Shown here: positions 1-8,836 of the stretch, in pieces
Layout: every line of letters starts with the position of its first letter
How positions within the stretch are numbered: the stretch's first letter is position 1
NCBI GenBank assembly: GCA_030430205.1
Contig: JAUIGE010000031.1
Span: forward strand, 1 to 64,000
From: Bacteroidia bacterium
GTDB taxonomy: Bacteria; Bacteroidota; Bacteroidia; J057
Reading direction: 5' to 3'
Length of the DNA stretch: 64,000 nucleotides
The notes under the pieces: generated by a model
Told to the model about the DNA's origin: nothing
What the model saw: only the letters and a program-made list of their open reading frames with translations
Databases searched by the model: none
Translations under genes and position numbers: made by a program

Positions 1-1
1 T

Positions 2-94
2 CAACTTGAAAAAATTTGTTTGCTTGCTTTGCTAGAAGATGATGTCGGATTACAGTTTTTCAAAGAACGATTAAAAGAGGATATTATCAAGTAA
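2..94 (+). CDS. C-terminal fragment of an unidentified protein (…QLEKICLLALLEDDVGLQFFKERLKEDIIK*), truncated by the window edge
   Basis: Open frame 2 from the window start to TAA at 92-94; convergent with cysD. Confidence 0.45.
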   Translation, partial: QLEKICLLALLEDDVGLQFFKERLKEDIIK

Positions 95-123
95 GATACT
101 TCGACTTTTGAATGAACACGACT

Positions 124-172
124 AATTCTCTGCTCTCAATTCTCTGCTCTCTGCTCTCGCCTCTCGCCTCTC
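124..172 (-). repeat. Heptamer array R1: seven 7-mers, GAGAGGC GAGAGGC GAGAGCA GAGAGCA GAGAATT GAGAGCA GAGAATT on the - strand
   Basis: Direct reading; 49 bp in exact 7-bp register; first heptamer overlaps the cysD TGA stop (171-173). Confidence 0.95.
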
Positions 173-1073
173 AAAAATATCCCTCCTTCTTCCTATCCTC
201 CATAGCGGTCTCTGACCGCTTGTCGTCGGCGCGGCCACCGCGCTCGGTGATATGAGTGGAAGCGACTTCCTGTATGACTTTGTCGATATCGTCTGCGTCA
301 GACATGACAGCGCCTGTACAGGTGAGGTCACCGATGGTGCGAAAGCGAATCTGCAATTCCTCTGCCTGTTCATCGCCTACCAGCTGGTTGTGCTCGCCGA
401 GGGCGAGCAGCACACCGTCGCGACGGACCATTTTTCTTTTGTGGGAAAAATAGAGATTGGGCAGGGGCACGTTTTCGCGCTGGAGATACATCCAGATATC
501 CATCTCGGTGAAGTTAGAGAGGGGAAAAACGCGAAAGTTTTCGCCCGGATGCTTGAAGCCATTGTACAGGTCCCAGAGCTCAGGGCGCTGGTTTTTGGGC
601 TCCCACTGGCCAAACTCATCGCGATGCGAGAAAAAGCGCTCCTTGGCGCGGGCTTTCTCCTCATCCCGGCGGGCACCGCCGAGACAGGCATCAAATTTAT
701 GCGCCTCGATGGCATCGAGCAGGGTGATGGTTTGCAGCCGGTTACGGCTGGGGTTGGGGCCTTTTTCCTCCATGGCCTTGCCCTCATTGATGCTGTCCTG
801 CACATGGGCTACGATCAGCTTGGCATCTATCTGTTTGATAAAATTATCCCGAAAAGTGATGGTCTCTTCAAAGTTGTGGCCTGTGTCCACGTGCATGAGC
901 GGGAAGGGAATCCGTGCCGGATAAAAGGCCTTCCTGGCGATCCAGGCCATGGTGATGGAGTCTTTTCCACCGGAAAACAGCAGACAGGGATTCTCAAATT
1001 GGGCTGCTACTTCCCGGATCACATAAATGGCTTCGGCTTCCAGTTGGTCCAGATGGGTTAAGCGATAATCCAT
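171..1073 (-). CDS. cysD: Sulfate adenylyltransferase subunit 2 (CysD)
   Basis: RLTHLDQLEAEAIYVIREVAAQF, SGGKDS PP-loop, GGARRDEEKARAKERFFSHRD, PKNQRPELWDLYNG, FPLSNFTEMDIW, C-terminal KKEGYF. Confidence 0.95.
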   Translation of the reverse strand: MDYRLTHLDQLEAEAIYVIREVAAQFENPCLLFSGGKDSITMAWIARKAFYPARIPFPLMHVDTGHNFEETITFRDNFIKQIDAKLIVAHVQDSINEGKAMEEKGPNPSRNRLQTITLLDAIEAHKFDACLGGARRDEEKARAKERFFSHRDEFGQWEPKNQRPELWDLYNGFKHPGENFRVFPLSNFTEMDIWMYLQRENVPLPNLYFSHKRKMVRRDGVLLALGEHNQLVGDEQAEELQIRFRTIGDLTCTGAVMSDADDIDKVIQEVASTHITERGGRADDKRSETAMEDRKKEGYF

Positions 1074-1086
1074 AGAAAAGAAGAGG

Positions 1087-1680
1087 TTATGAAATGTGCG
1101 GCAAAACTGCCTTTATGATTTTATTTTTGCAAATAACGAGTTCGTCCAGATCCGTTCGGATTTCGATAAAAGGCGCTGTGGGCGCTTCAAAAGGGGCGTC
1201 TATACCTGTGAAATTTTTGATTTCACCGGCCCTGGCTTTTTGGTACAAGCCCTTGACATCGCGTTGCTCGCAGACTTCGAGCGGCGCATTGACATAGATT
1301 TCGAGGAAATCTTCGGGCCCGATGATCTGGCGAGCCAGCTCGCGGATTTCAATCGTAGGGCTCACAAAGGAGCAAAGGGTGATGATGCCACCTTCTACAA
1401 AAAGCTTCGCGACTTCGGCTATCCTTCGGATATTTTCTATCCGATCTGCCTCCGAAAAGCCCAGATTGGCATTGATGCCGGAGCGGATGTTGTCGCCATC
1501 CAATAGCTTGGTGAGTCGCCCCTGATTGAAAATGGCCCGCTCCACGGCATTGGCAAGGGTACTTTTGCCGGAACCCGACAGGCCGGTAAACCAAAGCACT
1601 TTGGCACTTTGCTCCAGCCATCTTTCCTTTTCTGCCCTGCTAAGGATCTGGTCGAATATGGGGTGTATGTTTTCAGCCAT
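1087..1680 (-). CDS. cysC: Adenylylsulfate kinase (CysC); start taken as MAENIHPIF, the longer ORF to 1776 runs into repeat DNA
   Basis: WFTGLSGSGKSTLANAVE Walker A; LLDGDNIRSGINANLGFSEADRIENIRRIAEVAKLF; overlap-free order with cysD. Confidence 0.93.
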   Translation of the reverse strand: MAENIHPIFDQILSRAEKERWLEQSAKVLWFTGLSGSGKSTLANAVERAIFNQGRLTKLLDGDNIRSGINANLGFSEADRIENIRRIAEVAKLFVEGGIITLCSFVSPTIEIRELARQIIGPEDFLEIYVNAPLEVCEQRDVKGLYQKARAGEIKNFTGIDAPFEAPTAPFIEIRTDLDELVICKNKIIKAVLPHIS

Positions 1681-1690
1681 GGGAGGGGAC

Positions 1691-1752
1691 GGTTTGGGGT
1701 TTCGGGTTTTGAGTTTTGGGTTTCGGGTTTTGAGTTTCGGGTTTCGGGTTTC
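1691..1752 (-). repeat. Heptamer array R2 (AAACCCG/AAACCCA/AAACTCA units) immediately upstream of the cysC ATG
   Basis: - strand reads GAAACCCGAAACCCGAAACTCAAAACCCGAAACCCAAAACTCAAAACCCGAAACCCC in 7-bp register. Confidence 0.93.
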
Positions 1753-1809
1753 ATCTGCTAATTTGCAAATCTTCAAATCCTCTAATCCTCAAATCCTCTA
1801 ATTTTCAAT
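1752..1809 (+). repeat. Octamer array O1: CATCTGCT AATTTGCA AATCTTCA AATCCTCT AATCCTCA AATCCTCT AATTTTCA
   Basis: 8-bp register visible directly; contiguous with R2, just upstream of the FkbM-type gene. Confidence 0.85.
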
Positions 1810-1818
1810 CCTTCCGCT

Positions 1819-2703
1819 TTGAAATTCAAAACGCGTTTTTTCAATTTTTTTCGAAAAATCTTCCTTGTACCGCTGGCTGAGAGATGGTTGGTCCGAAGGA
1901 CCCAGGGACGTGAGATGAAGCATTTTTTTTCCAAACTGCCGCCCAACCATTATCAATACAAAAAAAACAGTATGCGAGAGGTTACCAGATATGGTGCAAA
2001 ATATCGGCTGAATTTGTCCGATTTTGTCCAATGGCGAACCTATTGGGGGATCCAGGATATAGGAAAAGATCGTTTGCTGTCTCAACTGCATCCAGGTCAT
2101 GTTTTCCTGGATGTGGGCGCAAATATAGGAGAAATTTGTTTTGCTGCCGCAAAAAGGGTGGGGGAGGGCGGAAGAGTAATGGCTTTTGAGCCTATTCGGA
2201 TAAATTTTGACAGGCTTCAGGAAACCCTTTCGCTGAACCCGGAATTGCAGGCGAGGACACAGCTTTTCCCTTTTGCTTTGGGCGAAAAAGACCAGAAAGA
2301 AGTCGCTTTTATTCATCCGCGAAAAGACAACCAGGGCATGATGCGGGTCAAAGGAGAGGGGATGGAAGATGAAGTCTATGCGAAAGTGAAAATGCGTAGC
2401 CTGGACAGCTTGCTGGAGGAAAAAGGCGTTAAGCACATAGATTTTATAAAAATAGATGTGGAAGGCTATGAGTTAAATGTGTTGAAAGGGGCGAAAAAAA
2501 GCCTGTTGAAATATCGGCCACATCTGTTTATCGAACTGGATGACAGCAATTTGAAAGCGCAGGGAGATTCTGCCAAAGCCCTGTTAGGCTGGCTGGAGGA
2601 GTTGGGTTATGATTTGGAGGATGCTGTAAGTGGGCGTAGCCTTTCAGCTTCCCAATCCTTTGAGGGTTGCCATTTTGATATCATTGCTCGTTTTAGAAGT
2701 TGA
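1819..2703 (+). CDS. FkbM family methyltransferase
   Basis: VFLDVGANIGEICFAAAKRVGEGGRVMAFEPI ... VKMRSLDSLLEEKGVKHIDFIKIDVEGYELNVLKGA. Confidence 0.9.
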   Translation: MKFKTRFFNFFRKIFLVPLAERWLVRRTQGREMKHFFSKLPPNHYQYKKNSMREVTRYGAKYRLNLSDFVQWRTYWGIQDIGKDRLLSQLHPGHVFLDVGANIGEICFAAAKRVGEGGRVMAFEPIRINFDRLQETLSLNPELQARTQLFPFALGEKDQKEVAFIHPRKDNQGMMRVKGEGMEDEVYAKVKMRSLDSLLEEKGVKHIDFIKIDVEGYELNVLKGAKKSLLKYRPHLFIELDDSNLKAQGDSAKALLGWLEELGYDLEDAVSGRSLSASQSFEGCHFDIIARFRS

Positions 2704-2771
2704 AATTTGATGAATTTCCAATTTGTCCGTTAACTTGTAAAGCTCAATTTAGCCACACACAATTATTTTCC

Positions 2772-4610
2772 ATGAAACAAAGCTTCCTTCTTTTCTTAGC
2801 AGCGCTGTCATTCACAGCGATTTTTGGACAGGCTCCCTGTGTGATTGATACGCTCGTGCCCCGTGTGCCTGGGATTTATCCTGATAGCCTGCCGTCTTTT
2901 GTCGGCTGCAATTATGGGGAGGTGGATGTCACCTTTATCTTTCCGCGTGATACGACCACGGTCATCGCCGGACAAACCGTCACGGTTCCCTTTTTTTCCT
3001 TCACCATCGATGGTGTAGCGGGCCTGCCGCAAGGCATGAGTTGGCAGTGCAACCGGCAGCCCAACTGCTTTTACGATCTGGCTCCCACCAATCCCAATCC
3101 CGATACCATCGGCTGTATCCGCCTTTTGGGTACCCCTACTATCCCTGGGACTTACCCGATTTCCGTCCTTTTGACAGTGAATGTGCAGCTGATCGGCAAT
3201 GTAGCCTCCTCCTATGATGCCCTGCTCACCGTGGAGCCTTGCGTATTCTCTGGCAGTTGTTATACGCTGACACTCAGCGACAACTGTGAGCCCGCCCTGC
3301 TCGATCTCGATAACCATGTGCCTTCCAACGGGAATCCGGGCTATAGCTACCAATGGAATGTAAATGGCCCCGGCCTCAACTACCAGACATCGGATGAAAA
3401 TCCGCTTCCACAAATACTTCCGCAAGGCGGAGACTATATCGTGGATTATGAACTAATGGTCGATACCATCGGCTTTTTGCTGGATTCCGTCGTGATTGAC
3501 TCGGTCAATTGCAGCGATTTCCTGATCGAGGTAGAGCCGGATTTGTATTGGATTTTGACAAATCCTGCGGGTACACAATTGGTAAATACCTCCGCTAATC
3601 CTTTAAGCAATTTTGATGAATTTCCCCTGAATATCGGCTTCCCACGAACCCTGCTGGACACAGGTACTTATGTGTTTGAAGTCTGGGATGACGACATCAC
3701 CTCTCCCGATGACGGCTGCGCCGACGGCGCCAACAACGGCCAGGCCGCGGTCAGCTTTAGCAATCCTCCGCCAAAGACCGGCGCTAACATCGTCATTTTC
3801 AACGGCTTGCGCGTGATCTTCTATTTCTCCAATCCTATTTCCGTAGTCCGTTGCAGCGATACTTTGCATATAGATTCCCTGCCTGCCGCGCCGCAAGTCC
3901 GGCTGATGAGCGATACCTTCATTTGTGAAGGGGATTCTGTGGCGATTTTTGTCTCGACCCAGGATACGGTAGACTGGTTTTTCAATGGAAATATCATTGC
4001 AGGAGCGAGGGACACTTTGCTGTGGGCAAAGGCCACCGGCGCCTACCAGGCGCGCATCCGCAGCAACGCAACGCGTTGTATGTCACCGCTTTCTGCCCCG
4101 GTCATGCTGACCGTGGTGCGGGTTATGCCTCCGGGCATCAGTGTGAGTGGCACCGCCTTTAGCATCCTCAACCCCAACCCCAACTATTCCTATGAATGGT
4201 TCAAAGACGGCAGCATGGTCGGTGCCGGAAGCAGCTTCAACGCCAGCCTTTCAGGCATTTACTGGGCTGTGGCGATTGACAGCCAGACGGGCTGTCGTTC
4301 GGATACCTCCGCCAATGTGCAGCTCATCATGGATGGGCTGGAGGATTTGGTGGGCATTGCCCGGGGATTCAAATTGTTTCCCAATCCTACGACTGGCATT
4401 TTCAGCATTGAAATGGAGTTGGTCCAGGCGGAAGCGGTTGATTTTCAGCTTGTTGATATGATGGGAAAAATTATTTTCCAACAAAAAACGCCTGCCCGAA
4501 TGGGCCATTTTACCCAGGAATTTGATTTGAGCGCGCAGGCTGTCGGCATGTATTTGCTTCAGATGCATGTTGCTGGAAAGCGTGTTTCGAGTCGCATTAT
4601 AAAGAAGTAA
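2772..4610 (+). CDS. Secreted protein with T9SS type A C-terminal sorting domain
   Basis: Signal peptide MKQSFLLFLAALSFTAIFGQ; C-terminus GFKLFPNPTTGIFSIEME...GMYLLQMHVAGKRVSSRIIKK. Confidence 0.88.
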   Translation: MKQSFLLFLAALSFTAIFGQAPCVIDTLVPRVPGIYPDSLPSFVGCNYGEVDVTFIFPRDTTTVIAGQTVTVPFFSFTIDGVAGLPQGMSWQCNRQPNCFYDLAPTNPNPDTIGCIRLLGTPTIPGTYPISVLLTVNVQLIGNVASSYDALLTVEPCVFSGSCYTLTLSDNCEPALLDLDNHVPSNGNPGYSYQWNVNGPGLNYQTSDENPLPQILPQGGDYIVDYELMVDTIGFLLDSVVIDSVNCSDFLIEVEPDLYWILTNPAGTQLVNTSANPLSNFDEFPLNIGFPRTLLDTGTYVFEVWDDDITSPDDGCADGANNGQAAVSFSNPPPKTGANIVIFNGLRVIFYFSNPISVVRCSDTLHIDSLPAAPQVRLMSDTFICEGDSVAIFVSTQDTVDWFFNGNIIAGARDTLLWAKATGAYQARIRSNATRCMSPLSAPVMLTVVRVMPPGISVSGTAFSILNPNPNYSYEWFKDGSMVGAGSSFNASLSGIYWAVAIDSQTGCRSDTSANVQLIMDGLEDLVGIARGFKLFPNPTTGIFSIEMELVQAEAVDFQLVDMMGKIIFQQKTPARMGHFTQEFDLSAQAVGMYLLQMHVAGKRVSSRIIKK

Positions 4611-4618
4611 AAGAAATT

Positions 4619-4696
4619 GACGCAGATTTTCACTGATTGTTATGATTGGTTATGTTTAGCTGCGTTGATCTTACTTATCATCATAAATCTGCGTCC
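4619..4696. repeat. Palindromic intergenic element P1 (GACGCAGATTTTCACTGATTGTTATGATT ... ATCATCATAAATCTGCGTC)
   Basis: Inverted termini GACGCAGATTT / AAATCTGCGTC; related copies at 15369, 20200 and 62224. Confidence 0.85.
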
Positions 4697-4715
4697 ACTC
4701 TTAAAATAAAGAAAA

Positions 4716-6113
4716 ATGACATTTCCCGCATCCACATATACCCAACGCCGCAAAGGCCTCATCGCACAACTCGACAAAGGCCTCATCCTGCTCCTCGGCA
4801 ATGACGAGGCAGGCATGAACTATGGTGCCAATACCTACTTCTACCGTCAGGACAGTACGTTTCTGTACTACTGCGGCATAGACCAGGCAGGTCTGGCGGC
4901 GATCATAGATATCGAAAGCGGTGAAACCACCATCTATGGCGACGAGCTGAGCATAGACGACATCGTCTGGGTAGGCCAGCAGGCGACGATCCGGGACAAG
5001 GCTGCCAAAGCAGGCATCACAGCCGTCCAACCCGCCGCCAAACTGGCGGATGCCCTGAAATCGGCCCAAAGTAAGGGCCGTGCTGTCCATTACCTGCCGC
5101 CCTATCGCGGTGAGCATCAGCTGAAATACTGGGACTTGCTGGGCATCGCCCCGCAGGATCAGAAAGCCAAAGTCTCCGTCCCACTGATCAAAGCGGTGGT
5201 GGCACAGCGCTCTATCAAGAGCGCAGAAGAAGTGATCGAACTGGAGAAGGCTGTTCGCGTGACCAACCGCATGCACCTCGCCGCGATGCGCGGCGCAAAG
5301 CCCGGAGCCTCAGAGGCTTATGTGACAGGGCTGGTCCATAGCGAAGCCCGCGCCGGTGGCGGAAATCTCTCTTTCCCCATCATCCTGTCCGTCGACGGAC
5401 AGATCCTGCACAACCACCATCACGATAAGGTGATGAAAGAAGGTGATCTCCTGCTCTGCGACAGCGGGGCAGAAGTCCTCAGCCGCTATTCGGGGGATAT
5501 GACACGCACATTTCCCGTATCGGCCACTTTTACCCAAAAGCAAAAAGAGGTCTACCAGATCGTCCTGGACGCCAATATGGCCGTTATCGACGCCCTCAAA
5601 CCGGGCGTTCCCTATCGTGACATGCACGATCTGTCCAGCCGCGTGATCGCGGCGGGCCTCAAGGAATTGGGCCTGATGAAGGGCGATGTGGATGAGGCGG
5701 TAGCCAAAGGCGCGCATGCGCTTTTCTTTCCGCACGGACTGGGCCACATGATGGGCATGGATGTACATGACATGGAAAATCTGGGCGAAGATTATGTTGG
5801 CTACAACGACAGCATCCAGCGCAGCAAACTCTTCGGAACGGCTTACCTGCGCCTGGGGCGCGAATTGGAGCCCGGTTTCGTGCTGACCGTGGAGCCCGGC
5901 ATCTACTTCATCCCCGAGCTGATGGATATGTGGCAGGCCGAAGGCAAACATGCCGAATACATCAATTATGATAAGCTGAAAGCCTATCGCGACTTTGGCG
6001 GTATCCGCATAGAGGATGACTACCTGATCACCGCCGAAGGCGGGCATCTGCTGGGCGACCCCGTGCCCAAGACGGTAGCCGATGTGGAGGCTGTGAGGCG
6101 CGCAGCGCTGTGA
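4716..6113 (+). CDS. pepP: Aminopeptidase P family protein (Xaa-Pro aminopeptidase)
   Basis: Creatinase/pita-bread motifs: LLCDSGAEVLSRYSGDMTRTFPVS, HGLGHMMGMDVHD, LTVEPGIYF, GGIRIEDDYLIT. Confidence 0.93.
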   Translation: MTFPASTYTQRRKGLIAQLDKGLILLLGNDEAGMNYGANTYFYRQDSTFLYYCGIDQAGLAAIIDIESGETTIYGDELSIDDIVWVGQQATIRDKAAKAGITAVQPAAKLADALKSAQSKGRAVHYLPPYRGEHQLKYWDLLGIAPQDQKAKVSVPLIKAVVAQRSIKSAEEVIELEKAVRVTNRMHLAAMRGAKPGASEAYVTGLVHSEARAGGGNLSFPIILSVDGQILHNHHHDKVMKEGDLLLCDSGAEVLSRYSGDMTRTFPVSATFTQKQKEVYQIVLDANMAVIDALKPGVPYRDMHDLSSRVIAAGLKELGLMKGDVDEAVAKGAHALFFPHGLGHMMGMDVHDMENLGEDYVGYNDSIQRSKLFGTAYLRLGRELEPGFVLTVEPGIYFIPELMDMWQAEGKHAEYINYDKLKAYRDFGGIRIEDDYLITAEGGHLLGDPVPKTVADVEAVRRAAL

Positions 6114-6136
6114 TGTTGGCACGAAGGCCTGTTGGC

Positions 6137-6178
6137 AAAAAGACCTGTTCACTTATCAAAAGTAAACAGGTCTTTTTT
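6137..6178. terminator. Bidirectional rho-independent-like terminator between convergent pepP and the next gene
   Basis: AAAAGACCTGTT cacttatcaaaagta AACAGGTCTTTTTT hairpin flanked by A and T runs. Confidence 0.85.
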
Positions 6179-6198
6179 CAAAAGAATAAATTTCTCAA

Positions 6199-6906
6199 TC
6201 AATCATCATCATCATCTCCACCCACAACAATCCGTGTGTAAAAACCCAGACTGACAGTCTGCACCTGAGGACTGCTGGCACTTGCGAAGAAAGGAGAGAA
6301 CATATAAGCGGCTTCCAAGCCGTTTTTGAGCGTTCCAATACGGACATTTAGCCCGATTTGAACCGGATTCACATCATACATATTTACCCCGGTATCTTTA
6401 AACTTGGTCTTTTCATCATTGAGTTTGAATTTGCGCTTGTGCTTGGCGCCGATGGCGAAGTCTATCCTGGGGGCGACGCCTATTGCAAACTTTTTCTTGG
6501 CAGCGTAAAAGCCGATTTCTGGCTGTAGGGTGGCAGTAAAGACCACCAATTTGGATTTACTGTAGCTGAAAAATCCATCTGAATACAGCGATGGATCATC
6601 CATGCGAGGGGTGAGCACATCACCTATGTTTTCCAGAACCAGGTTATTTTTGAAGCGAAATTTTTTGTAGTACAAACCTACGCCCCCGCCTACAAAAAGG
6701 CCTGAAGCCTTTTCAGCATTCAGCGGCCGGACAAGTTGTGCATCCATATAGCCTGTGCTATTGATGCTGCCCAGGCCTTTGAGGGTCGTCTGCATCAATT
6801 CAGCATCCTCGCCAATGAAGAAATTGTACTGGCCGATCTGAGCCTGGGAGGAAAAAACTAGTCCCAAAGAGAAAAGGAAAGCAAGGAGGATGTTAGGAAA
6901 TTTCAT
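6199..6906 (-). CDS. Outer-membrane-like protein with a poly-Asp C-terminus (VGGDDDDD)
   Basis: Signal peptide MKFPNILLAFLFSLGLVFSSQAQ; alternating beta-type segments. Confidence 0.75.
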   Translation of the reverse strand: MKFPNILLAFLFSLGLVFSSQAQIGQYNFFIGEDAELMQTTLKGLGSINSTGYMDAQLVRPLNAEKASGLFVGGGVGLYYKKFRFKNNLVLENIGDVLTPRMDDPSLYSDGFFSYSKSKLVVFTATLQPEIGFYAAKKKFAIGVAPRIDFAIGAKHKRKFKLNDEKTKFKDTGVNMYDVNPVQIGLNVRIGTLKNGLEAAYMFSPFFASASSPQVQTVSLGFYTRIVVGGDDDDD

Positions 6907-6968
6907 GATGTAATTGGTTTTTATGCTACTTAAGCGTTGGAAATCCCAAAATGTTTGAGAATTCTGTG

Positions 6969-8561
6969 TCAAAACTTGATTGTACCAAATTTATCACTTT
7001 TTCTTCGAGAACCATAGATGAGAATTTCGCCATAGTCATCCTGAAAGGTGATTTTGGGGCGGAGAACAACCTCGCTTCGGTCCTTCTCGCGCAGAATATC
7101 TTTTGCCAAATTGCCTTCTGAATCCACCGTCACGCATACCGGCACCGCGCCCTTGTAGCCGTTGAGGGTTCTGCGATCGCTGAGCGTCACGTTTTTAGGA
7201 TTGTCATTGAAAATGAAGTATAGTTCAGATTGGCCAACGCCCACCAGAAAGGAGTGATAAATGGTCACTTTGTAGGCGCTGCTTGAATAAAAGCTCAAAA
7301 AGCCGAAGTCCAGGAGCGCTCTTCTCCTTTCATAGAAAAGTTGATCCTTTTGAATGGCTTTAACCCAATTGATCTCCCCTTTTGCATTGATGTCTGCTAC
7401 AATCAGAGGACCATGGGTGATGCTCTCGGTCCGTATGCCCTGGTCAGTGGACACATAGTGGTAATAGTATTCTGCAATCAAAACAACGCCCCCATTGTCT
7501 TTCAACAGAATCTTTCTGGGATAGTATTCATTGGGAATTTCCCTTCCTTTTTTCAATGCTTTTGCAGTCAGCACTTCCTGGTAAAACCCCTTTCCAAAAG
7601 GAGAGAATTGTTTGACGGAAAGAGACTCATTTATGCGATCTATTTTGATAAAATAGGTGCCTTTGATTGCCTCATACTTCATCAGGCCTTTAGCATATCG
7701 TTCACCATAAAATCCGCCCCCTATCAGGTTCCCTTCTTTATCTATCTCCAAAGCAATGGATGAGGCGGTCTTGTCATTCCCAATTTCCACCGGAATTTCC
7801 ACCACTTCAAACCCATTGGAAGGGTCATATTGGTAGATCGTCATGGATTTGGTGACATTCAGCTTCAGTTTCCTTTCCCAACTTAGCTGGCGGGCTGCAA
7901 CATATACCCCCCCAGTATTCGAAATGATGGCATTGCTGATATCGATGTAATCGTCTTCTTCTTCGAGCGGAATGGTTTCAGATATTTCTTTGATTACCTC
8001 CAATTCAGGGGTAAGTATCTTCATACTGATATTCCATTCTTTTTCATTGTTTTTGAAAGGAGCAGAGTGAATGGCCAGCATTTTGGTTTTATCCCGGGAC
8101 AGCCTGATCTCCGTTTTTCCACTGCGCCTTTTTGCTTCTACCTCGGCATTGAAAATATCAATCTGCTTGGAGGCGATTTGACCTTTTTCATTCAGTTTAA
8201 AAGCATACGTATTTTGAGTTTTGGCCTTGCTGTCATAAAAACTGGTAAAGAGCAACAGATTTCCGTCCATATAGTAAACATCTTCCAGCTCCATGTCCCG
8301 GCCATTTACCTCTGGTATATCCAGCTCCGTTGAAAATTTTTCCTGAAAATTGGGATTTGAATAATATGAGATAAAATAGGTTTTCCTTTTGTTGGTAAGC
8401 ACATAATGCCCATTGTCATCCCGATGGATGATCTTGACAATTTCTGTCTCCAGATCAATGTCTTCACCCCAGTGGAAATCAAATTCCTGTGCCTGAAGCA
8501 TGAGGGTTCCAAAGAGGGTAAGAAACACCCATGTTAGGGTGCGAATACTGAAATTTTTCAT
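6969..8561 (-). CDS. Hypothetical secreted protein (530 aa)
   Basis: Signal peptide MKNFSIRTLTWVFLTLFGTLMLQAQ; long ORF, no recognised domain. Confidence 0.8.
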   Translation of the reverse strand: MKNFSIRTLTWVFLTLFGTLMLQAQEFDFHWGEDIDLETEIVKIIHRDDNGHYVLTNKRKTYFISYYSNPNFQEKFSTELDIPEVNGRDMELEDVYYMDGNLLLFTSFYDSKAKTQNTYAFKLNEKGQIASKQIDIFNAEVEAKRRSGKTEIRLSRDKTKMLAIHSAPFKNNEKEWNISMKILTPELEVIKEISETIPLEEEDDYIDISNAIISNTGGVYVAARQLSWERKLKLNVTKSMTIYQYDPSNGFEVVEIPVEIGNDKTASSIALEIDKEGNLIGGGFYGERYAKGLMKYEAIKGTYFIKIDRINESLSVKQFSPFGKGFYQEVLTAKALKKGREIPNEYYPRKILLKDNGGVVLIAEYYYHYVSTDQGIRTESITHGPLIVADINAKGEINWVKAIQKDQLFYERRRALLDFGFLSFYSSSAYKVTIYHSFLVGVGQSELYFIFNDNPKNVTLSDRRTLNGYKGAVPVCVTVDSEGNLAKDILREKDRSEVVLRPKITFQDDYGEILIYGSRRKSDKFGTIKF

Positions 8562-8733
8562 AAAAAAATTGGTTTGGTTGGTTAAAAAAGGATTTGGGAT
8601 GAAAAAATAGGTGCTTTTGGTAAAGCAATTTATGGTTAAATCCCCAAAACAAAAATGCCATCAGAGATTTCTGATTGAAAAAATAGGAGAGGTCGAAATT
8701 CCTCTTTTCCCACATTATGTGGGCAAAACATCA

Positions 8734-8764
8734 TTGCTTTCCCTTGTAAAAAGCAATATATTTG
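8734..8764 (+). promoter_or_regulatory. Candidate Bacteroidota-type promoter upstream of ftsK (TTG-N20-TATATTTG)
   Basis: TTG at 8734-8736 and TATATTTG at 8757-8764, matching the TTTG / TAnnTTTG class. Confidence 0.5.
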
Positions 8765-8836
8765 TGTTGGAAATAAAAATGGAAAACCTTCTTTATCAAT
8801 GTTTTCAGCCTTTTCACTTAAAGTAATATTGTAAGT

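Noticed and set aside
252-1061. 269-aa + strand ORF opposite cysD
   Set aside because: Exact antisense of a well-supported cysD; no recognisable motifs; expected shadow ORF in GC-rich codon context.
1691-1752. Telomere or linear-replicon end suggested by (GGGTTTY)n
   Set aside because: Internal to the chromosome window with genes on both sides, and similar tracts recur internally at 21 kb and 60 kb.
5310-6152. 280-aa - strand ORF opposite pepP
   Set aside because: Shadow ORF; pepP motifs are unambiguous.
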